Source of the DNA: an uncultured Planococcus sp.
GTDB lineage: Bacteria; Bacillota; Bacilli; Bacillales_A; Planococcaceae
Assembly: GCA_947502505.1 (NCBI GenBank)
Contig: CANNAE010000008.1
Span: 23,922 to 87,921, forward strand
Direction: 5' to 3'
DNA: 64,000 bases
The notes under the pieces were generated by a model. The model was given only the letters and a program-made list of their open reading frames with translations. It was not told the DNA's origin and made no database searches. Numbering within the stretch: the first letter of the stretch is position 1; the number at the start of each line of letters is the position of its first letter. Below are positions 25,823 to 34,733 of the stretch, piece after piece. The translations under genes and the position numbers were made by a program.

Positions 25823-26665
25823 ATGAATCCTAAAAAACAACAAATCATTAACGCCGCCCACCATTTGTTCATCAAAAAAGGGTATAACGCCTCGTCCATA
25901 CAAGACATCCTGGATGAAGCCGGCATTTCAAAAGGTACCTTCTATAATTATTTCACTTCCAAATCGGAATGCCTCATCGCCTTGATGGAGTCGATTGCCG
26001 AAGATATCCGGGCCGCACGCATCTCCATTGCTTTCGGGGAATCGCCTAGCGATCTGGAGCTTTTCGCAAAACAACTCGCAATCCGCATCTGCATGAACCA
26101 TGAGAAGAATTTGTTTTCCTTGTATGAAAGCATTTTCTACTCTCAAGATGAGGAATTGAAAGTTTTCGGAAAAAGCCAGTACATTCTGGAATTGCAGTGG
26201 TTAAGCAGCCGGATTGTCGATTTATTCGGGGAACAAGCACGGCCTTATGCACTTGAAAACGCCGCGATCGCAAATGGCGCCCTTCAGCAATTGATGCATG
26301 TATGGCGCTTTGGCACTGAGCAGCAGCTGCCGCTCGACGAATTGACCGCCTATATTGTGCACCGCATGAAACAATCGGTGGAGATTCAATTGAAAGACGG
26401 CAAGCGATTTCTCTCTGATGGCCTACTGGCCCAGCATCAGCAATTGCCGACCTTATCCGATAGCGCCCGTCAATTGCAAGCTTTCATAGAGCAGGCGGAA
26501 AACGCTGACATCAAGCAATTGCTGACATTCCTCGCCGACGAATTGACCGCCGAACAACCGCGCAATGCGGTGCTTGACAGTGTGCTGACTTCTTTGGGCA
26601 AAAATACAGAGTCCGAGGCAGAATTGCAAATATTACTTGAACAAGTATGGCGCCAAATCAAATGA
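25823..26665 (+). CDS. TetR/AcrR family transcriptional regulator
   Basis: A 280-residue repressor-type protein. The DNA-binding domain covers residues 1-50: NAAHHLFIKKGYNASSIQDI, then the recognition helix region DEAGISKGTFYNYFTSK. The ligand-binding part is longer than usual for TetR proteins (about 190 residues is typical), with an extra C-terminal helical stretch of about 80 residues. ATG 25823 follows AAGGGGA by six bases. It is divergent from the MFS exporter, its likely target. Confidence 0.9.
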   Translation: MNPKKQQIINAAHHLFIKKGYNASSIQDILDEAGISKGTFYNYFTSKSECLIALMESIAEDIRAARISIAFGESPSDLELFAKQLAIRICMNHEKNLFSLYESIFYSQDEELKVFGKSQYILELQWLSSRIVDLFGEQARPYALENAAIANGALQQLMHVWRFGTEQQLPLDELTAYIVHRMKQSVEIQLKDGKRFLSDGLLAQHQQLPTLSDSARQLQAFIEQAENADIKQLLTFLADELTAEQPRNAVLDSVLTSLGKNTESEAELQILLEQVWRQIK

Positions 26666-26667
26666 AA

Positions 26668-26711
26668 AAATCCCCTTCCCTGGAATTTTCTCCAGAGAAG
26701 GGGATTTTCTT
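26668..26711. terminator. bidirectional terminator between tetR-like and amidase genes
   Basis: AAAATCCCCTTC...GAAGGGGATTTT with inner CTGGA/TCCAG, flanked by A and T tracts. It touches the stop codons of both convergent genes. Confidence 0.85.
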
Positions 26712-28158
26712 ATGAGGGACGCCTCCGCCCCGCTGCCGCTTGTTCAAACGCATACGCATATTCAATCAACTTCGGCTCATCGAATGCCTGACCGGCAAAG
26801 GTAATGCCAAACGGTTCACCCGATTCCGTCAATCCCGATGGCACCGTAATCGAAGGGAATCCGGCAGCTGCCCCAATATTGCAGCCAAAATCCTTTGGCA
26901 GCAGAAGGGCGTCTGCGCCGGCTTGCCGGAGATGCTTGTTCATGCCTTGTTCAGCTGCGAGGAACCGGTTGCGCTCAAGCGCCTCGACATATTCACGCTC
27001 CGTCAAGTTCCCGCTCATGCCATTTGCCTGCTCCAATAGATTTTGCCCGAATTTCAGCATCTGTTCTGCATGCTCTTCGTTGTATGAAATGATGTCCCCC
27101 ATCGAACGAATCCGGTGGTCGGGGTTCGAACGAGCCAAATAGGCATTCAAGTCTGCTTTGAATTCATGGAGCAGCACCGCAAAGCCGAGATCTTCCTGAT
27201 CGACGCCGATATCGACTTCCTTGATGGTGGCTCCGCATGCGCGCAACTGCTCCATGGCTGCTTCGAAAGCTTTGGCCTGGTCATCCGGAATTTCTTTAAA
27301 TAATTGACGGTCCAATCCGAGGACGACGCCGGACAATCCGTCGCGTTTCAAATGCTGCTGCCAATCATAGTTCTTGAACGGTTCGGCAAACCCTGTAATT
27401 TCGTCTTCCGGGTCTGTCCCGATCAATGCGGCGAATACCGTCACGGCATCTTCCACTGTACGCGCCAGCGCCCCAGCTGTATCTTGTGTATGCGATAAGG
27501 GAATGATTCCCGTTCGGCTCACCAGGCCGATCGTTGGCTTAATGCCGACGAGGCTGTTCTGTGCCGCCGGATTGATGACCGACCCGGACGTTTCTGTCCC
27601 GACTGCAGCCGAAGCCAGATTCGAAGCCACCCCGGCTGCCGATCCAGAACTCGACCCGCCGACGTCGAAAGGGCCGTAGGGATTTTTCACTTGGCCGCCG
27701 CGCGAGCTATAGCCGTTAGTCATTTTATCGCTCATGAAATTCGCCCACTCGGTCATATTCGTTTTTCCGAGGATGATGGCGCCTGCCTCACGCAGCTTTT
27801 CCACTATTTTGGCATCGCGCAGCGCATAATGGTCTGCCATCGCCAGCGACCCTGCGCTTGTGTGCATTTTGTCGGCTGTGTCCATATTGTCTTTCACGAA
27901 TAGAGGGATGCCATGCAATTTCGAGCGCGGCCCTTTTTGCTTGCGCTCAAAGTCCAACACTCGTGCAGCAAGCAATGCGTCGGGGTTAATCTCGAGCACG
28001 GCGTGTATATTTTTATCGCGCAGCGAAATATTTTCCTTATACATCAGCACGAGTTCTTCCGATGTCAGTTTGCCCGCTTCCAGTTCTTTTTGCAACTCGG
28101 CAATCGTCATCTCATCGAGCTTGTTTTTCCGGTAGTCTTCCAGTTTTTGATGATGCAT
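26710..28158 (-). CDS. amidase signature family hydrolase
   Basis: A 482-residue Ser-Ser-Lys amidase. The catalytic Lys is in PLFVKDNMDTA near residue 84 and the Ser pair in VGGSSSGSAAGVASN near residue 155-165, with GTETSGSVINPAAQNSLVG downstream. It is related to GatA but stands alone and lacks GatB/GatC partners, so it likely acts on small amides or peptides rather than tRNA. ATG 28158 has AGGAGGA upstream with seven-base spacing. A separate gatCAB set is at 36-39 kb. Confidence 0.9.
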   Translation of the reverse strand: MHHQKLEDYRKNKLDEMTIAELQKELEAGKLTSEELVLMYKENISLRDKNIHAVLEINPDALLAARVLDFERKQKGPRSKLHGIPLFVKDNMDTADKMHTSAGSLAMADHYALRDAKIVEKLREAGAIILGKTNMTEWANFMSDKMTNGYSSRGGQVKNPYGPFDVGGSSSGSAAGVASNLASAAVGTETSGSVINPAAQNSLVGIKPTIGLVSRTGIIPLSHTQDTAGALARTVEDAVTVFAALIGTDPEDEITGFAEPFKNYDWQQHLKRDGLSGVVLGLDRQLFKEIPDDQAKAFEAAMEQLRACGATIKEVDIGVDQEDLGFAVLLHEFKADLNAYLARSNPDHRIRSMGDIISYNEEHAEQMLKFGQNLLEQANGMSGNLTEREYVEALERNRFLAAEQGMNKHLRQAGADALLLPKDFGCNIGAAAGFPSITVPSGLTESGEPFGITFAGQAFDEPKLIEYAYAFEQAAAGRRRPS

Positions 28159-28212
28159 GGCTGCTCCTCCTACATGGTTCAAAATAAGCCTCTTCTAGGG
28201 CATTAGCTATCT

Positions 28213-28244
28213 AAAAAAGCCTGAGCTCATGAGCTTAGGCTTTT
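28213..28244 (-). terminator. hairpin overlapping the end of the FbpA-like gene
   Basis: AAGCCTGAGCTC-AT-GAGCTTAGGCTT forms a stem with one mismatch that includes the stop codon; on the minus strand it is followed by TTTTTTAG. Confidence 0.75.
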
Positions 28245-28385
28245 ATCGGTATATTCCTTTAGCAGTTCAAATAAGGACAGTTCGTAAAGCTGCCTGCCGT
28301 TGATCTTGAAGACATTTTTCGAAACGAGCTCATCAATGACCATCGACCGTTTGTCTTCGAATTTTGACTCGGGTATGTGTTCCAT
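28227..28385 (-). CDS. FbpA-like (Fur-regulated basic protein) small protein
   Basis: A 52-residue protein (start MEHIPESKFEDKR). The central part VIDELVSKNVFKINGRQLYELSLFELLKEY (quoted only in pieces elsewhere) matches the short helical FbpA family, where a K/GRQLYEL core is typical. In B. subtilis FbpA belongs to the iron-sparing response under Fur. Here the protein is about neutral to acidic at the N-terminus, and whether iron controls it is unknown. AAGGAG lies upstream at a rather long spacing, and a perfect dyad sits just before it. It is monocistronic, with a terminator overlapping its stop. Confidence 0.6.
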   Translation of the reverse strand: MEHIPESKFEDKRSMVIDELVSKNVFKINGRQLYELSLFELLKEYTDKSLSS

Positions 28386-28407
28386 CGTGCTTCTTCTCTC
28401 CTTGCAG

Positions 28408-28427
28408 ATAGTGTCACTATTTCTATA
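28408..28427 (-). promoter_or_regulatory. 13-base perfect dyad next to a -10 element upstream of the FbpA-like gene
   Basis: ATAGTG-T-CACTAT (28408-28420) is perfectly symmetrical. On the minus strand it directly follows TATAGA (28422-28427), a likely -10 element, so a bound protein would cover the start of transcription. It has the 6-1-6 layout of Fur/PerR/Zur-type sites but not the Fur consensus itself. Confidence 0.5.
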
Positions 28428-28511
28428 CCCGAAACGATAACAGCCTAAAACCTGCCAAAAGAAAAACTGCCGATAATTTTTTCGGCCGCCCCAGTTTCGA
28501 CAAATTTCTGC

Positions 28512-28937
28512 TTAGGCTTTGCCGGGATAGCGCTCCTGCAAATAAGAAACTGCATTGCGAATCAATTCTTTCAGCACTTCCGGATCGATATCGCTGAGCT
28601 TATTGATGTAAATGCAGGATTTACCGGCCGTGCATTTTCCCAAACGCTCGAGCGCATCCGGCTCTTTGTCCGCACATCCTGTCAGATACAGGCTGATTTT
28701 CGCTTTGCGCGGGGAAAACCCGGCGAGAGGCGCGTCGCCTTCATGGCCTGTCGCGTAGCGATAATGGTAAGACCCGAAACCGATGATGCTATCGCCCCAC
28801 ATTTTTGCCGGATAGCCTGTCGCCTGTTCGAAAATCTCCAGCAGCCGGTAAGCGTCCTCTTTCTTCGACGGCTTTTCGACCGTTTCGATAAATTCGATGA
28901 CGCTGCCTTCGTGCTCTTTCGTTTTTTGTTCGTACAT
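28512..28937 (-). CDS. DUF1801 domain-containing protein
   Basis: A 141-residue soluble protein of the DUF1801 (YdhG-like) family: R-L-L-E-I-F near residue 32, then MWGDSIIGFGSYHYRY and the FSPRKAKISLYL segment, which are the family hallmarks, and a C-terminal YLQERYPGKA. Function unknown; some relatives are involved in iron or stress responses by annotation only. GGAGGAA precedes the ATG. It is alone between the FbpA-like gene and rlmD. Confidence 0.88.
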   Translation of the reverse strand: MYEQKTKEHEGSVIEFIETVEKPSKKEDAYRLLEIFEQATGYPAKMWGDSIIGFGSYHYRYATGHEGDAPLAGFSPRKAKISLYLTGCADKEPDALERLGKCTAGKSCIYINKLSDIDPEVLKELIRNAVSYLQERYPGKA

Positions 28938-29078
28938 TCCGATTCCTCCTTTGGGAAGCTCTCTGCTTCATACTACTTCCATAGCCACCGCCGGTTATCC
29001 TGCTTTGCAACCAGCTGCTTGCTTGTATCACGCTGACGCCAAAGCCATCTCCGTGATCGATTGTATGATTGCGCAAAA

Positions 29079-29119
29079 AAAGCTCCCTCTGCTGCTTTAA
29101 AGAACAGTCAGTGGGAGCT
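29079..29119. terminator. hairpin between rlmD and the DUF1801 gene
   Basis: AGCTCCC / GGGAGCT seven-base stem around a 23-base loop, with an A7 run on its left that becomes a T run for leftward transcription coming out of rlmD. Confidence 0.5.
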
Positions 29120-29140
29120 GTTTATCAGATGGTGGGCCGC

Positions 29141-30502
29141 TTAATTTCTCGTCAGCCAAGCCACGCACTCGACGTGGGTCGTCTGCGGGAACATATCGAC
29201 CGGCTGAACTTCCTGGGTCCGGTAGCCGCCATCTTCCAAGATGCGCAAGTCGCGTGCGAGCGTTGCTGGGTTGCAGGAGACGTAGACGATGCGCTCTGGC
29301 TTCTGTTCAAGCATCGTCTGCAACAGTGCTTCGTCGCAGCCTTTTCGCGGCGGATCGACGACAAGCACATCGGCTTGTTTGCCGTCTTTGTACCAGCGCG
29401 GAATGACTTCCTCGGCTGGCCCTGCTTCGAATAAAGTATTTGTGAAGCCGTTCAAGTCGGCATTGCGTTTGGCATCTTCGATCGCTTGTGGGACGATCTC
29501 GACGCCCATGACAAATTTCGCGCGCTGTGCAAGGAATAACGAAATCGTGCCGATGCCGCAATATGCATCGATTACTGTCTCGCTTCCTGTCAGCCCCGCA
29601 TAGTCAAGCGCCTGCCCGTACAGCACTTCTGTCTGTTCCGGATTAACTTGATAGAACGACCGCGCAGAGATCTCGAAGCGCACATCGCCAATGCGGTCTT
29701 CAATGATGTCTTTGCCCCATAGATTGATCGTTTCGTTTCCGAAGATGACATTGGTCTTGTCTCCGTTGACGTTTTGCATGATCGATGTGACCTCAGGCAA
29801 TGCGGCGCGGATCGCTTCCACGGCACGTTCTGCTTGCGGGAATTTCTGCTTCTTCGTCACCAATACGACCATCAATTCGCCCGTCACGCGCCCTTTGCGG
29901 AGCACGACGTGGCGCAGCATGCCGCGGTGTGTCTTTTCTTCATATGGCTCGATGCCCATGTCCTGCAAATTGCGCTTGAGCGACGCCATCAAAATATCCG
30001 CTTCCGGTGTTTGGATCAAGCAGATATCGGTATCCGCAATGCGATGCGAACGCGGCTGGTAGAAACCGGCTACGACGCGCCCATCTTCTTGGCCGAACGG
30101 AATCTGCGATTTATTGCGGTAGCGCCACGGATTGTCCATGCCTTTGACCGGATGGACCGGCACGTCCGGCAATTTCCCGAGCCGCGCCATGGCATCGCGC
30201 ACAACTTTCTCTTTGTATTTCAATTGGCCTTCGTAGGACAAATGCTGCAACTGGCAGCCGCCGCAAATTTCAAATACCGGGCACGGCGCGTCTATGCGGT
30301 CCGGGGAATTTTCTTCAATCGAGATGAGCTTGGCAAACCCGTAGGACTTCAAGGTTTTTAATACATGCACTGTCACGGTCTCGCCGGGCAGTGCATCTTT
30401 GATGAACAGCGGATAGCCATCCACTTTGGCGACGCCCGCCCCGTCATGCGTCAAGTCTTCGACATAGACCGACAGACGGTCATTTTTCGTTACTGGTTTC
30501 AT
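29141..30502 (-). CDS. rlmD: 23S rRNA (uracil-5)-methyltransferase, RlmD/RlmCD type
   Basis: A 453-residue SAM enzyme making 5-methyluridine in 23S rRNA. Parts in order: TRAM RNA-binding domain (residues 1-60), iron-sulfur cysteines in [14 protein letters not shown] with a fourth Cys in TDICLIQ, SAM motif [14 protein letters not shown] near residue 315, [10 protein letters not shown], and the catalytic Cys in [13 protein letters not shown]. It corresponds to B. subtilis YefA (RlmCD), which modifies both U747 and U1939. ATG 30502 is preferred: GGAGTG lies upstream, while an earlier GTG overlaps that site. In B. subtilis it is next to dgkB; here cyd genes separate them. Confidence 0.93.
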   Translation of the reverse strand: MKPVTKNDRLSVYVEDLTHDGAGVAKVDGYPLFIKDALPGETVTVHVLKTLKSYGFAKLISIEENSPDRIDAPCPVFEICGGCQLQHLSYEGQLKYKEKVVRDAMARLGKLPDVPVHPVKGMDNPWRYRNKSQIPFGQEDGRVVAGFYQPRSHRIADTDICLIQTPEADILMASLKRNLQDMGIEPYEEKTHRGMLRHVVLRKGRVTGELMVVLVTKKQKFPQAERAVEAIRAALPEVTSIMQNVNGDKTNVIFGNETINLWGKDIIEDRIGDVRFEISARSFYQVNPEQTEVLYGQALDYAGLTGSETVIDAYCGIGTISLFLAQRAKFVMGVEIVPQAIEDAKRNADLNGFTNTLFEAGPAEEVIPRWYKDGKQADVLVVDPPRKGCDEALLQTMLEQKPERIVYVSCNPATLARDLRILEDGGYRTQEVQPVDMFPQTTHVECVAWLTRN

Positions 30503-30560
30503 TACGTTCACTCCATTTCACATTGACTTATTGTAACATATCCGCTTTTTAAGCAGTAAA

Positions 30561-30590
30561 AAACTGCGGCGGGAAATTCCCGCCACAGCT
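30561..30590 (-). terminator. terminator of the cydABS operon
   Basis: CTGCGGCGGGAA / TTCCCGCCACAG, one mismatch, two-to-three-base loop; read leftward it is followed by TTTTTTAC. It begins directly after the cydS stop. Confidence 0.85.
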
Positions 30591-30701
30591 TTATTTTTTA
30601 TCTTTCGTTACCGGGCCATCTTTCAGTGATATCCAGAAACCGACGGCAATCGCCAGGATGATCACCAGAAACGGCGCATAGAAAATGAAAAAATCATTCA
30701 T
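30591..30701 (-). CDS. cydS: cytochrome bd oxidase small subunit, CydS-like
   Basis: A 36-residue single-helix membrane peptide: MNDFFIFYAPFLVIILAIAV, then GFWISLKDGP and a Lys-rich end. It resembles the CydS subunit seen in the Geobacillus bd oxidase structure, which packs against CydA. AAGGAGG lies nine bases before the ATG and the gene is 14 bases downstream of cydB. It is shorter than most gene finders report. Expected role: stabilising the oxidase and covering heme access; this is by analogy. Confidence 0.8.
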   Translation of the reverse strand: MNDFFIFYAPFLVIILAIAVGFWISLKDGPVTKDKK

Positions 30702-30715
30702 CTTTCACAGCCTCC

Positions 30716-31744
30716 TTAGGCATGATAATCCGATTTCCCTTTGACATAATCTTTGTCGAATAGGAACAGGCGGAATAAGAGATACAGCGATGGCAACAAT
30801 AGCCCAAGCCCTGCAATAAAGGCGATGATCAAGGCGATCGCCATCGATTCATTCGTGAAGCTATCGTAAATCGTCAAATGCGGATACAACAGATATGGGT
30901 AATGCGACGCTCCGTAGGCAAAAAACGCGGTAAAGAACTGGCCGACGAGCAAAATAAACGCCAAGCCATAATTGCGCTTTTTCCAAATCAAAAATACAGT
31001 GCCAAGGAACAACAGGAACGATAGCGCGAACATCCACCACAGGTCGAGTAAGCTCGCATAATGTTCCGGGTTATGCCCGCGCAGTTCGAAAATGATGCCG
31101 GTCGCGGTGATAATCGTCGGGCCAGCCCACACCAATGCGTATTTGCGCACCAATTGAGTCGCTTTGACGTCTCCCGCTTTATGGGCATACCAGGTCAAAA
31201 ATACGGCGGAAATATACAGTACCGCTGCCAAACTCAAGACGACAATACTCCACATTAAGGGGCTTGTAAAAAGCGCCCAGTAATCGAGTGAAGGCTGGCC
31301 GCCCTCTAGGCGCATAAAGCCGCCTTCTGAAATGGCCAGTACCGGCGACAGTGCCGCCGGAAGCAATAGGCCAGATAAGCCGTACATATAAATATAGCCG
31401 CGATGGTCAATCTTCGCGCCGTATGTGGCGAATGCATAATACGACCCGCGCACGGCGAGCAAAATCAACGCAAGACTTGCCGGCACCAGAAGCGTCGTGC
31501 CGTAGTAAAAGGCCGTCTGCGGGAAAAACCCGATGATGCCGACAAAGAAGAATACGAAAAAGACGTTCGTCACTTCCCATACCGGCGATAGATAGCGCTG
31601 GATGATGCCTGTCAAGATATGCTGTTTGTCGGAAAAAGCGCTATAGGCATTAAAGAATCCAGCGCCGAAATCAATCGACGCCACAATGACGTAAAGGAAC
31701 AAAAACAACCAAAGAACGGAAATTCCGATAATCTCGAGTGTCAT
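30716..31744 (-). CDS. cydB: cytochrome bd ubiquinol oxidase subunit II
   Basis: A 342-residue integral membrane protein with eight or nine helices that pairs with CydA. The N-terminus (GISVLWLFLFLYVIVASIDFG in pieces) with the conserved DFGAG segment near residue 25 and the PVWEVTNVFFVFFFVG region are typical of the family; the length is normal for Gram-positive forms. Its start overlaps the end of cydA by ATGA, ensuring coupled translation. No cydCD exporter genes follow. Confidence 0.93.
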   Translation of the reverse strand: MTLEIIGISVLWLFLFLYVIVASIDFGAGFFNAYSAFSDKQHILTGIIQRYLSPVWEVTNVFFVFFFVGIIGFFPQTAFYYGTTLLVPASLALILLAVRGSYYAFATYGAKIDHRGYIYMYGLSGLLLPAALSPVLAISEGGFMRLEGGQPSLDYWALFTSPLMWSIVVLSLAAVLYISAVFLTWYAHKAGDVKATQLVRKYALVWAGPTIITATGIIFELRGHNPEHYASLLDLWWMFALSFLLFLGTVFLIWKKRNYGLAFILLVGQFFTAFFAYGASHYPYLLYPHLTIYDSFTNESMAIALIIAFIAGLGLLLPSLYLLFRLFLFDKDYVKGKSDYHA

Positions 31745-33087
31745 GATTCTTCACCGCCTTTTTCGGATTCACGCTGCGCCAATTCTTTCTCGACCGGATT
31801 GCGTTTGTACATGCGCGATAGCACGACCACTGTCCCGATTCCGAGAATAACGTAGAGGCCGGCGAACAACACGATCATCAAATCGACTTGCCCGCTTGCC
31901 GTCGCCCCTTCACTAGTCTTCATGTAACCGCGCAGGATCCATGGCTGCCTGCCGACTTCCGTGAACCACCAGCCAGCTTCGATGGCAATCATCGCAAGCG
32001 GCCCACTCAGCACCGTCAGCCAGCGGAACCATTTCTGCTTAACGATGGACCAACCGCGCCAAGATCCGACCACGAAGACGAAGGAGAAGAACGCAAGCCA
32101 CATGCCGAGTGTGACCATCGTATCGAACAAGTAATGAATCCATAAGGGCGGTGTTTCATCTTCCGGGAAATCATTCAAGCCGATAACTTCACCGCTTGGG
32201 ACGCCGTGCGCCAAAATGCTTAAAGCATATGGGACACGAATCGCGTATTTCGGCTCTTCGCCGTCCAATACGCCAAACAGCACAAGTTCCGCTTCCGGTC
32301 CCGTTTCAAAATGCCATTCAGCCGCCGCCAGTTTCTCCGGCTGGTATTCGGCCAAGTATTTCCCTGAAAAATCGCCGATGATGGCAGTCGCCACCGAAAA
32401 GACCAGCGCAAGTTTCATGGTCAGGAACAATGCTTTTTTATGGTAAACATGATTCGATCCCCGCAGCAATCGGAAAGCAGCGATCGACGCCAAAATGAAC
32501 GCGCTGGTCATGAACGCGGTCGATAATACGTGCGCGACTTTTGTCGGCACGGCTGGGCTGAACATCGCGAGCAACGGGCTCACGTTGACCAGCTCGCCAT
32601 TCAATACATCAAAGCCTTGCGGCGCATTCATGAATGAATTGACGATGGTGATGAATATAGAAGAAGCCGCCGCTCCGAGTGCGACTGGCACCAGCAGGAG
32701 AAAATGCTTGCGCTGGTCTTCAAAACGATCCCACGTATACAAATAGATCCCGAGGAAAATCGCTTCAAAGAAAAACGCGAAGACTTCCATGAATAACGGA
32801 AGCGCAATGACATTCCCTGCCATCTGCATAAAGTTCGGCCACAATAATGATAATTGCAGCCCGATTGCGGTACCGGTCACGACGCCGACCGCCACTGTGA
32901 TCACAAACCCTCTCGCCCAGCGCCGTGCCAGGAGGATATAATGTTCGTCATTTTTTCTGATCCCGACCCATTGGGCAATCATGATCATGAGCGGGACCCC
33001 TACACCGATCGTCGCGTAAATGATGTGGAAAGATAGGGTCATCAAGGTCAGTATCCGGCTCATTAAGGCCGTATCTTCAAATCCCAA
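31741..33087 (-). CDS. cydA: cytochrome bd ubiquinol oxidase subunit I
   Basis: A 448-residue membrane protein carrying hemes b and d, which oxidises menaquinol and reduces oxygen with high affinity. The start LSRIxT-like segment and FHIIYATIGVGVPLMIM contain the first heme ligand His at residue 21; later ligands lie in KVAHVLSTAFM (His) and in DTMVTLGMWL (Met). The Q-loop is short, as in Geobacillus. The start is a TTG at 33087 with AGGGGACG upstream; the resulting N-terminus lines up with known CydA proteins, whereas the next Met is eight residues in. It is the first gene of cydABS. Confidence 0.95.
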   Translation of the reverse strand: MGFEDTALMSRILTLMTLSFHIIYATIGVGVPLMIMIAQWVGIRKNDEHYILLARRWARGFVITVAVGVVTGTAIGLQLSLLWPNFMQMAGNVIALPLFMEVFAFFFEAIFLGIYLYTWDRFEDQRKHFLLLVPVALGAAASSIFITIVNSFMNAPQGFDVLNGELVNVSPLLAMFSPAVPTKVAHVLSTAFMTSAFILASIAAFRLLRGSNHVYHKKALFLTMKLALVFSVATAIIGDFSGKYLAEYQPEKLAAAEWHFETGPEAELVLFGVLDGEEPKYAIRVPYALSILAHGVPSGEVIGLNDFPEDETPPLWIHYLFDTMVTLGMWLAFFSFVFVVGSWRGWSIVKQKWFRWLTVLSGPLAMIAIEAGWWFTEVGRQPWILRGYMKTSEGATASGQVDLMIVLFAGLYVILGIGTVVVLSRMYKRNPVEKELAQRESEKGGEES

Positions 33088-33228
33088 ATTTCTCGTCCCC
33101 TTTACTTGGGCAATCGTACTGCCCGTTATATGTCTTATTGTACCTCAAAGCCCCCCCTATAAACTTCTGTGAGGCATTCAATTCCGCCTGATGTTTGAAT
33201 AAGCTGTGACAAAACGAAAACATCTCCA

Positions 33229-33257
33229 TTGAAATTTTGCTGAATTTTTAGTATTCT
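33229..33257 (+). promoter_or_regulatory. putative promoter of the NUDIX gene
   Basis: TTGAAA (33229-33234) and TATTCT (33252-33257) with a 17-base spacer, 29 bases before the ATG at 33287. Confidence 0.45.
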
Positions 33258-33286
33258 ATAGTGAACAAAAGAAAAGGATGATTCAT

Positions 33287-33721
33287 ATGGAAACAAGTAG
33301 AAAGGTATTTGCCTATATTACCAGAGGCGAAGAAAACAACCGAGAATTGCTCGTATTCGAGTACAAAGGCGAACCCGAAGTCGGACTGCAGGTGCCAGGC
33401 GGGACGATTGGCGAAGGCGAATTATTAATCGATGCGCTGTACCGCGAAGTGAAAGAAGAAACCGGCTTGCCGCGCAATGTACTGGAATTTGTCGGGAAAA
33501 TCCATAAATACAATTACTACCCGGCGCACAAAGACAAAGCGTACGAGCGCAACATCTTCCATTTTGAATACACCGGTGAAAAAATCGACGAATTCGAACA
33601 CACGATTAAAAGCAAAGGGCGCGACAACGGACTTATCGTCCAGTATCGCTGGGAGCCGATCGAAGGCTTGCCGAAGCTTGCGGCAGACCAGGACGAAGCC
33701 ATCGAATTGCTGGAATATTGA
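33287..33721 (+). CDS. NUDIX hydrolase
   Basis: A 144-residue hydrolase for nucleoside diphosphates linked to another group. The Nudix box is complete: GGTIGEGELLIDALYREVKE followed by ETGL, near residues 38-62, with all catalytic Glu residues. The substrate is unknown. ATG 33287 is favoured because AAAGG is nine bases upstream; an ATG at 33278 would touch that site. It is the only rightward gene in the right half of the window, divergent from cydA and convergent with dgkB. Confidence 0.9.
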   Translation: METSRKVFAYITRGEENNRELLVFEYKGEPEVGLQVPGGTIGEGELLIDALYREVKEETGLPRNVLEFVGKIHKYNYYPAHKDKAYERNIFHFEYTGEKIDEFEHTIKSKGRDNGLIVQYRWEPIEGLPKLAADQDEAIELLEY

Positions 33722-33728
33722 GCTATGC

Positions 33729-33774
33729 AAAAAGCGATCCACTCATCCCCATCGGGTTAAGTGGATCGCTTTTT
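33729..33774. terminator. bidirectional terminator between the NUDIX gene and dgkB
   Basis: AAAAGCGATCCACT / AGTGGATCGCTTTT stem with a 15-base loop and A/T tracts on both sides; it reaches the dgkB stop codon. Confidence 0.88.
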
Positions 33775-34687
33775 ATTTGCGGTCTTTTTCTTTGATATAC
33801 TCCAGCGGCACGAACATTTCGATATGGCGCTCCAGGTTTTCGAAGGTAGCCGGCAAAATGCCGCCAAACTCGCCGTCAAGGTTGAGCAAGACGCGTTCGT
33901 TGGACGTCACGGAAATCTTGCTCGCTTTTACATACAGCACGTGGGGATCGGATAAATGCTCCCCGCGAAGCGCCAGAGACGCTACGCGGATGAATTCCGC
34001 CATGTTCAATTCCTTCAAAATGAGCAAGGTGAACTTGCCGTCGTTGATGCTGGCATCCGGCGCCAGTTTTTCAAAGCCGCCGACGGAATTGGTTAAGCCG
34101 ATCAAAAACATCATCGCCTTGTCGTCGAACACTTGCCCATCGTATTCAATCCGGACGCGGGAAGAGCGAATCGACGGAATCATCTCGATGCCTTTCAAAT
34201 AATAGGCCAACTGGCCGAGCACCGTCTTGAGTTTGCTCGGCACTTCGTAGGTCAATTCCGTCAAGCGCCCGCCTCCGGCAATATTGACGAAATAGCGGTC
34301 ATCGTTCATAACCCCGATATCGACAGGGATCGACTCGCCTTTGATAATGATGTCGACTGCGCGGTTGATGTCGCGCGGTATGCGTACGGCGCGCGCAAAG
34401 TCGTTGGTCGTACCCATCGGAATCAAGCCCACTTTCGGGCGTTCCGGGTATTTGGCGATGCCCGAGACGACTTCATTGAGCGTCCCATCCCCTCCGACTG
34501 CCACTACCAAATCAAATTTATGCTCGACGGCATATTCCGCCGCTTTTACTGCGTCCCCTTCGCATGTTGTTGCATGGCAAGAGGTTTCGTATCCTGCGAT
34601 TTCCATCTTTTCCAACACTTCCGGAAGGTGGCGTCGGAACAATTCCCTGCCGGATGTCGGGTTATAAATTATGCGTGCTCGTTTCAT
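33773..34687 (-). CDS. dgkB: diacylglycerol kinase
   Basis: A 304-residue cytosolic kinase (B. subtilis YerQ) that phosphorylates diacylglycerol released during lipoteichoic acid synthesis, returning phosphatidic acid to lipid synthesis. The nucleotide motif VVAVGGDGTLNEVVSG is near residue 62, IPMGTTNDFAR near 90, and the C-terminal NLDGEFGG motif near 270. The gene keeps its B. subtilis place near gatB and rlmD. The upstream 100 bases hold a hairpin; the start ATG has AAAGG in the leader. Confidence 0.94.
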   Translation of the reverse strand: MKRARIIYNPTSGRELFRRHLPEVLEKMEIAGYETSCHATTCEGDAVKAAEYAVEHKFDLVVAVGGDGTLNEVVSGIAKYPERPKVGLIPMGTTNDFARAVRIPRDINRAVDIIIKGESIPVDIGVMNDDRYFVNIAGGGRLTELTYEVPSKLKTVLGQLAYYLKGIEMIPSIRSSRVRIEYDGQVFDDKAMMFLIGLTNSVGGFEKLAPDASINDGKFTLLILKELNMAEFIRVASLALRGEHLSDPHVLYVKASKISVTSNERVLLNLDGEFGGILPATFENLERHIEMFVPLEYIKEKDRK

Positions 34688-34733
34688 CGGATTCAGCCTT
34701 TCTGGACCATTCTCTAAAAACAGGACATGACAG

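Noticed and set aside
28189..28260. Riboswitch-like leader between the amidase and FbpA-like genes
   Set aside because: Only one simple hairpin that overlaps a stop codon is present; no aptamer motif was recognised.
29774..30361. Open frame of 195 codons antisense to rlmD
   Set aside because: The opposite strand encodes RlmD with all motifs intact; the antisense frame has no start signal.
33140..33220. Possible Rex site upstream of cydA (CTGTGAGGCATTCAAT)
   Set aside because: The half-sites are spaced one base too short and match TTGTGAA-N4-TTCACAA poorly; not called.
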